This document shows, in pieces, positions 1 through 4,786 of a stretch of DNA of 5,914 nucleotides. Both the position numbers and the translations under genes were made by a program. The notes under the pieces were generated by a model. It did not search any database, was not told where the DNA came from, and was given only the letters and a program-made list of their open reading frames with translations. Numbering within the stretch: position 1 is the first letter of the stretch; each line of letters begins with the position of its first letter. The DNA comes from Candidatus Anoxychlamydiales bacterium (lineage in GTDB: Bacteria; Chlamydiota; Chlamydiia; Chlamydiales; SM23-39): the NCBI GenBank assembly GCA_011064905.1, contig JAAKFW010000101.1:1-5914 (forward strand). The letters are read 5' to 3'.

Positions 1-9
1 GTCTGATAA

Positions 10-1356
10 CTAACGCCATAAATTATTTCCTCCGAATTTGCTCATTTGATTGCTAAACAAACCTTTTGCTAAGCCTTTTGTAGGCATTTTTTTCATAAAT
101 TGTTTAATTCTTTTAAATCCTTTAACTAATCTATTTACATCATCTAATTTGGTTCCACTTCCATTTGCTAGTCTTTTTCTTCTTTCAAATGAAATATCAA
201 CCTCTTCTAATCTCTCTTTTTTTGTCATAGATTTTATGATAGATTCAGTTTTTTTCATCTCACCTTCTGGAAGATCTAAATTAGATAATGCCGACATCCC
301 CGGCACCATTTTTAATAAAGATTTTATCGATCCCATTTTTTTTATCATCGACATTTGTTTGATATAATCATCATAGTTAAAACTTTTACTTTTGATTCTT
401 TTCTCAAGTGCTTCAGCTTCTTTTTCATCTACTACATCTTTCGCTTTTTTAACGAGATTTATAACATCTCCCATTCCAAGAATTCTATCTGCCATAGAGT
501 TTGGGTTGAAAATTTGAAAATCATCTATTTTCTCACCTGTCGCTTCAAATTTTAGAGGTTTTTTTGTAACTTCTTTAATCGAGATCGCAGCTCCAGCTCT
601 AGCATCTGAATCTAACATCGTTAAAATTGAGCCTGTAATACTAACTTTAGCATCAAAATCAAAAGCAGTTTTTACAGCATCTTGCCCAAAAGTTGCGTTC
701 GCTACATATAAAACCTCAGATGGCTGAGTAATATTTTTTATATCTTCTAGCTCCCCCATCAGCTCTTCATCGATATGAAGTCTTCCGGCAGTATCTAAAA
801 TTAAAACATCATATTTTTCTTCTTTGGCTTTCTCTAAAGCTTTTTTCGATACTTTAGTCGCCTTTTTCTCATCAGACATCGAAAATACATCTATATGCGC
901 ATCTAGAGCTAATCTTTTTAACTGTTCAATAGCAGCTGGTCGTTGAAGGTCACATGCAGCTAAAAGTACTCTTTTATGTTTCTTTTTCAAAAATGATGCT
1001 ATTTTTACAGAGGTAGTAGTCTTTCCTGAGCCCTGCAGGCCACAGAGCATAATAACTGCCGGCTTATTTGATAAATCAAGAGTAGCCTCATCTTTTCCCA
1101 TAAGCTCAATTAACTCATCGTGAACAATTTTTATAAATTGCTCTCTCGGAGATACAGATTTAACAATTTCAGCTCCTATAGCTTTTTCTTTAACTTTTTT
1201 AACAAAATGAGAAGCTACTGAATAGTTAACATCTGCCTCTAAAAGAGCTAGTCTTACCTCTTTTATGGCATCGTTAACATTATCTTCAGTAATCTTTTTA
1301 CCTCGAGAAAAACTTGAAAAAAGATTTTGAAATTTATTACTTAAATTATCAAACAT
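10..1356 (-). CDS. ffh: Ffh, signal recognition particle GTPase (SRP54 homologue)
   Basis: Protein part of the signal recognition particle: with 4.5S RNA it binds signal sequences emerging from the ribosome and delivers the complex to FtsY at the inner membrane. The 448-residue product has the full N-G-M layout. The N domain is about residues 1-95. The G domain has the P-loop GLQGSGKTT at 106-114, DLQRPAA at 136-142, DTAGR at 188-192 and TGEK at 273-276. The M domain from about 300 is methionine-rich and contains RRKRLANGSG (392-401), the SRP RNA-binding loop, near a DVNRLVKGF helix. Two departures are visible: the G4 motif, normally TKxD, reads TMLD (246-249), and the usual Asp of DAxxGQ is Asn220. 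I start at ATG 1356 because the GGAA at 1363-1366 lies 6 nt before it; a TTG at 1368 would add four residues but overlaps that site. The stop is TAG. Last gene of the visible operon, 40 nt after prmC; in Chlamydia rpsP follows. Confidence 0.97.
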   Translation of the reverse strand: MFDNLSNKFQNLFSSFSRGKKITEDNVNDAIKEVRLALLEADVNYSVASHFVKKVKEKAIGAEIVKSVSPREQFIKIVHDELIELMGKDEATLDLSNKPAVIMLCGLQGSGKTTTSVKIASFLKKKHKRVLLAACDLQRPAAIEQLKRLALDAHIDVFSMSDEKKATKVSKKALEKAKEEKYDVLILDTAGRLHIDEELMGELEDIKNITQPSEVLYVANATFGQDAVKTAFDFDAKVSITGSILTMLDSDARAGAAISIKEVTKKPLKFEATGEKIDDFQIFNPNSMADRILGMGDVINLVKKAKDVVDEKEAEALEKRIKSKSFNYDDYIKQMSMIKKMGSIKSLLKMVPGMSALSNLDLPEGEMKKTESIIKSMTKKERLEEVDISFERRKRLANGSGTKLDDVNRLVKGFKRIKQFMKKMPTKGLAKGLFSNQMSKFGGNNLWR

Positions 1357-1362
1357 AATTAT

Positions 1363-1366
1363 TTCC
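1363..1366 (-). promoter_or_regulatory. Ribosome binding site of ffh
   Basis: On the minus strand GGAA stands 6 nt before ATG 1356. This spacing decides between ATG 1356 and the upstream in-frame TTG at 1368, which would have to start inside this site. Confidence 0.5.
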
Positions 1367-1396
1367 AATTAATTTGCATATAGAGTAACTTAAAAA

Positions 1397-2260
1397 TTAT
1401 TCTATTTCAACAAAAAAGAAACGATCTTTTTTAGAAAAATCTTTAATTACTTGTTTTAAAACATATTTTTTATCTGAAAAAATATTTAGCACATCTTTTT
1501 TTTGTGAACATCCTATTTCAAAAAAAAGCTTTGCTTTTGGGTTTGTATATTCAAAAATTTGCTTTTCAATTTTTTTATAAAACTCTAAACCGCTTTTCTT
1601 TGCAATCAAAGCTATTTTTGGCTCAAAGTTTTTTACATCATCATCTAACGTTTTAAATTCAACTTCGGAGACGTATGGAGGATTGGAAATAATAAAATCT
1701 GCTCTTATATTTTCAAAAGGACTTAATAAATCACCTTTTTTAAAAAGAATATTTACGTCATTTAAATAAGCATTTTTTTTTGCGATTTCCAAAGCTTTTT
1801 TTGAAATATCCACTCCATAAATTTTTAATTTAGGAAATCTTTTTTTTAGTGCAATTGCAATCGCTCCAGAACCAGTGCATATATCAATTAAAATTTTACC
1901 ATCTAAATTTTCCTTTTCTAATTTTTTAGATATCAAATCTACTAAGATTTCAGTTTCAACTCTCGGTATTAAAACATTTTTATCTACAATAATTTCACAT
2001 CCATAAAAATCAATTTTTCCAATTATATACTCTATTGGCTCTTTTTTAGCCCTTCTTTGAATTAACTGCTCAAAGCTTTTTAAATCATCATTTAAAAGCA
2101 TTTTATCAAAATTTAGAAAAAGATCACTTTTTTTTATCTTTAAAACATGAGCTAGTAAAGTCTCGACGGATACTTTTGCATTTTTAATATTTTTATCATC
2201 TAAAAATTCTATACTCGATTTTAGAACTGATAGAACTTCATTTGATTGAAAATTTTTCAT
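1397..2260 (-). CDS. prmC: PrmC/HemK, release factor glutamine N5-methyltransferase
   Basis: Transfers a methyl group from S-adenosylmethionine to the glutamine of the GGQ loop in peptide release factors, which speeds peptide release. The 287-residue length is normal for the family. The small N-terminal helical domain covers about residues 1-80 and carries the family signature EPIEYIIGKIDFYG (74-87), followed by VLIPRVETEILVD. The Rossmann methyltransferase domain has SAM motif I as DICTGSG (126-132), an acidic Asp151 at the end of the next strand and the catalytic NPPY at 193-196, which holds the substrate amide. The gene lies 20 nt after prfA, whose product (GGQ at 232-234) is the expected substrate. 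No Shine-Dalgarno sequence is visible before ATG 2260, so translation may depend on coupling to prfA. The coding strand has several A8-A9 runs. Stop TAA. HemK was once annotated as a haem enzyme; the motifs here are those of PrmC. Confidence 0.96.
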   Translation of the reverse strand: MKNFQSNEVLSVLKSSIEFLDDKNIKNAKVSVETLLAHVLKIKKSDLFLNFDKMLLNDDLKSFEQLIQRRAKKEPIEYIIGKIDFYGCEIIVDKNVLIPRVETEILVDLISKKLEKENLDGKILIDICTGSGAIAIALKKRFPKLKIYGVDISKKALEIAKKNAYLNDVNILFKKGDLLSPFENIRADFIISNPPYVSEVEFKTLDDDVKNFEPKIALIAKKSGLEFYKKIEKQIFEYTNPKAKLFFEIGCSQKKDVLNIFSDKKYVLKQVIKDFSKKDRFFFVEIE

Positions 2261-2280
2261 GCAATTTAAAAAAAATGGTT

Positions 2281-3345
2281 TTAAGATTTTAACTTTTCTT
2301 GATAATAAAATGAGATTAAAGCAGTTTCGATTTCATCTAAATCCCCTTCCATAACTAGATCTAAATTATAAACGGTTAGATTTATTCGGTGATCAGAGAT
2401 CCTATTTTGAGGATAATTATAAGTTCTAATTCTTTCAGACCTATCTCCAGTTCCTACTTGAGAAGCTCTTTCTTTTGATCTTTTCTTTTCCTCTTCTATT
2501 CTTTTTTTCTCAGCTACTTTTGCTTTTAGCACCCTCATCGCTTTATCTTTGTTTTTATGTTGCGATCTCTCATCTTGACAAGCAACAACAACACCCGTTG
2601 GTATATGCGTTATTCTAACAGCAGAATCTGTAACGTTAACATGTTGCCCGCCTGCTCCAGACGCTCTAAAAGTATCGATTTTTAAATCTTTTTCATCTAT
2701 GCCTACATCATCATCATCTGTTGGCTCTAATAATATAGCAACTGTAGCGGCTGAGGTATGGAGCCTTCCTGAAGCTTCAGTAACTGGCACTCTTTGAACT
2801 CTATGAGTTCCACCCTCAAACTGCAAAAACCTATAAACATTTTGTCCAGATAGAGACATGACATACTCTTTGTAGCCACCTCTTTCTGATTCTGTTGTGG
2901 AGATAGTCTCAACTACCCACCCTTTCTTATTTGCATAGTATTGATACATTCTAACTAAATTGCCTGCAAAAATACCTGCCTCATCTCCGCCTGTTCCAGC
3001 TCTAATTTCCATAATAATATTTCTAGAATCATTAGGATCCGGAGGAACTAGTATCGTCTCAATTCTCGCCTTTGAGATAGCAAGTTCATTTTTAAGATTT
3101 GTAATCTCTTCATTTATAACTTCTATAAGCTCAGGATCTTTTTCTGTGAGTAAAAGAGCTTTGCTCTCTATTAGCTGATCATTTGTTTTAACTGAGTAGT
3201 TCCAAGCATCTTTTAGCTCATTAAGCCTTGAGTGTTCTTGGGATAACTCTTTGTATTTTTTTTGATCTGAAAAGATGTCAGGTTTCCCCAAAAGAGATTC
3301 AACTTCTTGAAGTCTTTCAAGAAGTTTCTTTACTTTTTCTTCCAT
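2281..3345 (-). CDS. prfA: Peptide chain release factor 1 (RF1)
   Basis: Recognises UAA and UAG in the ribosomal A site and triggers hydrolysis of peptidyl-tRNA. The 354 residues match the usual RF1 length. The N-terminal domain (about 1-100) is a charged helical bundle. Codon recognition uses the PxT tripeptide, seen as PVT at 187-189, which separates RF1 from RF2 (SPF). The catalytic loop is GAGGQ at 230-234, with Gln234 the target of PrmC. A highly charged helix (about 265-295, many KR/E) and the conserved RIRTYNYPQNRISDHR stretch (305-320) follow. The start ATG lies 6 nt after the rpmE stop, so the two are probably translated in sequence; no strong ribosome binding site is visible, only a purine-rich rpmE tail. 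The next gene, prmC, modifies this protein. RF1 is also needed to end ffh in the same operon, which stops at TAG. Confidence 0.98.
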   Translation of the reverse strand: MEEKVKKLLERLQEVESLLGKPDIFSDQKKYKELSQEHSRLNELKDAWNYSVKTNDQLIESKALLLTEKDPELIEVINEEITNLKNELAISKARIETILVPPDPNDSRNIIMEIRAGTGGDEAGIFAGNLVRMYQYYANKKGWVVETISTTESERGGYKEYVMSLSGQNVYRFLQFEGGTHRVQRVPVTEASGRLHTSAATVAILLEPTDDDDVGIDEKDLKIDTFRASGAGGQHVNVTDSAVRITHIPTGVVVACQDERSQHKNKDKAMRVLKAKVAEKKRIEEEKKRSKERASQVGTGDRSERIRTYNYPQNRISDHRINLTVYNLDLVMEGDLDEIETALISFYYQEKLKS

Positions 3346-3351
3346 AAAAAC

Positions 3352-3687
3352 TTATTTTTTCTTAGTGGCTTTGGTCTTCTTTTTCTTCTTTTTAACATTC
3401 TCTTGATTCTCTTTTTCTTTTTCCTTCTCTTTTAAAGATTGCTGTTTTTTCATAGCATATTTTTTAGAAAAACGATCAACTCTACCTTCTGCATCAATAA
3501 ATTGTTTACTACCTGTGAAAAACGGATGAGAAGCTGAAGATATTGGCACTTTATAAACTGGGTATGCTTTCCCTTCAAACTCTTCTGTCTCTTTAGGTTG
3601 CAGAGTAGAGCCACATACAAATTTATGACCATTTGATGAATCAACAAACAAAATATCTTGATATGGAGGATGGATTTTTTCTTTCAT
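3352..3687 (-). CDS. rpmE: 50S ribosomal protein L31, type B, with lysine-rich tail
   Basis: Large-subunit ribosomal protein at the bridge to the 30S head. Residues 1-79 form the L31 domain: IHPPYQDILFVDSS near the start, VCGSTL at 24-29 and the hallmark SSASHPFFTGSKQFIDAEGR (50-69), then VDRF. The product is type B: it lacks the paired-cysteine zinc ribbon of type A and has a single Cys (25). Residues 80-111 are a tail made almost only of Lys, Glu and Gln, ending in a run of lysines. Such tails are what I recall from chlamydial L31 and make the protein longer (111 residues) than the roughly 80-90 of most type B members. It is the first gene of the rpmE-prfA-prmC-ffh block and has a clear GGAG site 9 nt before ATG. 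Stop TAA. The tail probably contacts rRNA; that is inference. Confidence 0.96.
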   Translation of the reverse strand: MKEKIHPPYQDILFVDSSNGHKFVCGSTLQPKETEEFEGKAYPVYKVPISSASHPFFTGSKQFIDAEGRVDRFSKKYAMKKQQSLKEKEKEKENQENVKKKKKKTKATKKK

Positions 3688-3696
3688 TTTTAAATT

Positions 3697-3700
3697 CTCC
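3697..3700 (-). promoter_or_regulatory. Ribosome binding site of rpmE
   Basis: GGAG on the minus strand, 9 nt before ATG 3687. It is the clearest Shine-Dalgarno sequence in the minus-strand operon, which suggests rpmE is the main translation entry point. Confidence 0.6.
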
Positions 3701-3719
3701 GATTAATTATAATATATAT

Positions 3720-3748
3720 ATTTAAACGAAAAGTCTTATAAAAAACAA
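3720..3748 (-). promoter_or_regulatory. Candidate sigma70-type promoter for the rpmE-prfA-prmC-ffh operon
   Basis: On the minus strand TTGTTT (3743-3748) and TTAAAT (3720-3725) are separated by 17 nt, which would place the start of transcription near 3713 and give a leader of about 25 nt. A better-looking TATAAT at 3706-3711 is too close to the ribosome binding site to leave a usable leader. The rest of 3688-3813 is AT-rich; it holds a small inverted repeat, AAAACC/GGTTTT around 3758-3771, with only a 2-nt centre, and I see no gene there. AT-richness makes chance matches common. Confidence 0.35.
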
Positions 3749-3813
3749 GGATTTTTAAAAACCAAGGTTTTCCAAAAATAGATTTTTTATAAAATTAGAT
3801 TTAAAAATTCTTA

Positions 3814-4617
3814 TTAATAGTATTTTCTATTTTTATCTCTATATTCAATATCACTATAAGAACTTGCTTGTTTAGCGATAGCAGCATCAAGCATATACCA
3901 CCTATCTTTTCTTTGAAGCCTTTGCCAGTATCTATCAATTGCAAGAGAAAGCGTTTGGCTATAAAAAAGTTCATTTTCTAAAAGCATATGCGCTTCAGTA
4001 AAACATTTTTTTAAAGTAGGCATATAGTGTTTATTTACAGCATATGCATGTGTCCTTATAGATTTTAAAACTTTTTTTATCTTTTTGTATTTTGTATCTT
4101 GGGCGCCCTTTGTGCAAAAATCTAAAAAAAAGACATCCCAATCATCGATAGTATCAAAAAAATATTTAATAAGTTTATCTAGAATAGCTCTATTTTGCAA
4201 AAACAGACAGTCATCTTCTAAAATCAAAACATTATTTAGATTACTCTTAGCTGCTAAATTAAGGGCTTTGATATGGCTCATTGCACAGCCTCTATGCCCA
4301 TTTAAAGGGTCAAAAGCAGCTGAATACCCGAAACTATCTTATCTTCCTTTTACACCTAGTTTAGATAGCTGATTTAAAAGACAATCTTTTCTATCTTCTC
4401 AATGATCTAGATTAATAAAAAATATTTTATCAAATAAATCAAGTCCCACAATAATAGCCTCTTTTCTGAGTTCACCTAAATCACATTGATAAAATAAATT
4501 TGAATTAAATTTCAACGTCTCTTTAAGATCTTGCTTGTTTTATGGCTCTCAATAACTTGTGATTTCACACCCGACCGCTAAGATCAGCGCAAGAAGCTTA
4601 CACAGTAGCTTGCGTAT
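3814..4617 (-). pseudogene. Decayed glycosyltransferase family 25 gene
   Basis: Family 25 transferases add sugars (often galactose) to lipooligosaccharide or protein. The C-terminal 155 codons (ATG 4281 to TAA 3814) are open and recognisable: SHIKAL at the start, the LILEDD acidic metal/nucleotide-sugar motif (19-24), DWDVFFLDF at 47-55 and SYSDIE near the end (141-146). Upstream the same frame continues with family-like sequence: KIFFINLDH, a stop, then EDRKD, matching the INLDxRxDR start typical of the family, and later NGHRGCAMSHIK. Four stops break it: TGA 4399-4401, TAA 4339-4341, TAA 4540-4542 and TGA 4549-4551. No frameshift is needed. If the N-terminal part is real it may begin at ATA 4615-4617 (ATG lost), giving a basic then hydrophobic stretch ending LAVGC, like a lipoprotein signal; this is uncertain. 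About 267 codons in all, close to normal. A GAGG 7 nt before ATG 4281 might allow a truncated product, which would lack the N-terminal sugar-nucleotide-binding part. Confidence 0.8.
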
Positions 4618-4624
4618 TTTTTTT
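4588..4624 (+). terminator. Intrinsic terminator-like hairpin with T8, no plus-strand gene before it
   Basis: CGCAAG (4588-4593) pairs with CTTGCG (4609-4614); alternatively CGCA plus AGCT (4595-4598) pairs with AGCTTGCG (4607-4614) with a 3-nt bulge. T8 follows at 4617-4624. The form is that of a rho-independent terminator reading on the plus strand. No plus-strand gene ends here; the DNA before it is the opposite-strand glycosyltransferase relic. It could insulate the ankyrin-like gene from upstream transcription, end a small RNA, or be left from a lost gene. Confidence 0.5.
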
Positions 4625-4661
4625 GAAAATTTGACTTATGCAAACAAATCTATTAACGCAC

Positions 4662-4691
4662 TTGCTCGGCATAGTATAAATACTTTATAAT
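4662..4691 (+). promoter_or_regulatory. Second candidate promoter upstream of the ankyrin-like gene
   Basis: TTGCTC (4662-4667), 18 nt, then a perfect TATAAT (4686-4691). It would give a leader of about 90 nt. Weaker than the downstream candidate at 4712-4741 because the -35 box is poor and there is no extended -10. The surrounding region 4625-4786 is strongly AT-rich and contains no gene that I can see. Confidence 0.3.
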
Positions 4692-4711
4692 ATATAAGTT
4701 ATTAATTCACA

Positions 4712-4741
4712 TTAACATTTAAATAAAAGATCTGCTATAAT
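4712..4741 (+). promoter_or_regulatory. Probable promoter of the ankyrin-like gene
   Basis: TTAACA (4712-4717) and TATAAT (4736-4741) are 18 nt apart, and TG at 4733-4734 just before the -10 box makes an extended -10 (TGcTATAAT). Transcription would start near 4748, giving a leader of about 39 nt to ATG 4787. It is the best promoter match in the window. Confidence 0.5.
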
Positions 4742-4775
4742 AACAAATATTATTTTAATAATAGTTTATATTAAA

Positions 4776-4780
4776 AAGGA
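4776..4780 (+). promoter_or_regulatory. Ribosome binding site of the ankyrin-like gene
   Basis: AAGGA followed by 6 nt and ATG 4787. This supports ATG 4787 as the start of the long open frame that runs to the window end. Confidence 0.65.
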
Positions 4781-4786
4781 AAATAC

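Noticed and set aside
50..367. Plus-strand open frame of 105 codons opposite ffh
   Set aside because: It is the reverse of the strongly conserved ffh M-domain region, has no recognisable motif and no ribosome binding site.
3749..3773. Terminator for the glycosyltransferase relic between it and rpmE
   Set aside because: The AAAACC/GGTTTT inverted repeat leaves only 2 nt between arms, is nearly all A/T in the stem and has no clean T tract after it.
4085..4372. Plus-strand open frame of 95 codons opposite the glycosyltransferase relic
   Set aside because: Product has no family features, and the opposite strand carries clear family 25 motifs in the same interval.
3814..4617. Reading TGA as tryptophan to rescue the glycosyltransferase frame
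   Set aside because: Two of the four in-frame stops are TAA, and Trp in the intact genes, such as the penultimate residue of Ffh, is encoded by TGG. Recoding would not give a full protein.
4500..4625. SRP RNA, tRNA or tmRNA gene before the orphan terminator
   Set aside because: I see no GGAAGGAAGCAGC-like SRP core, no T-loop GGTTCGA and no cloverleaf or tmRNA ends, so a known RNA class cannot be named.
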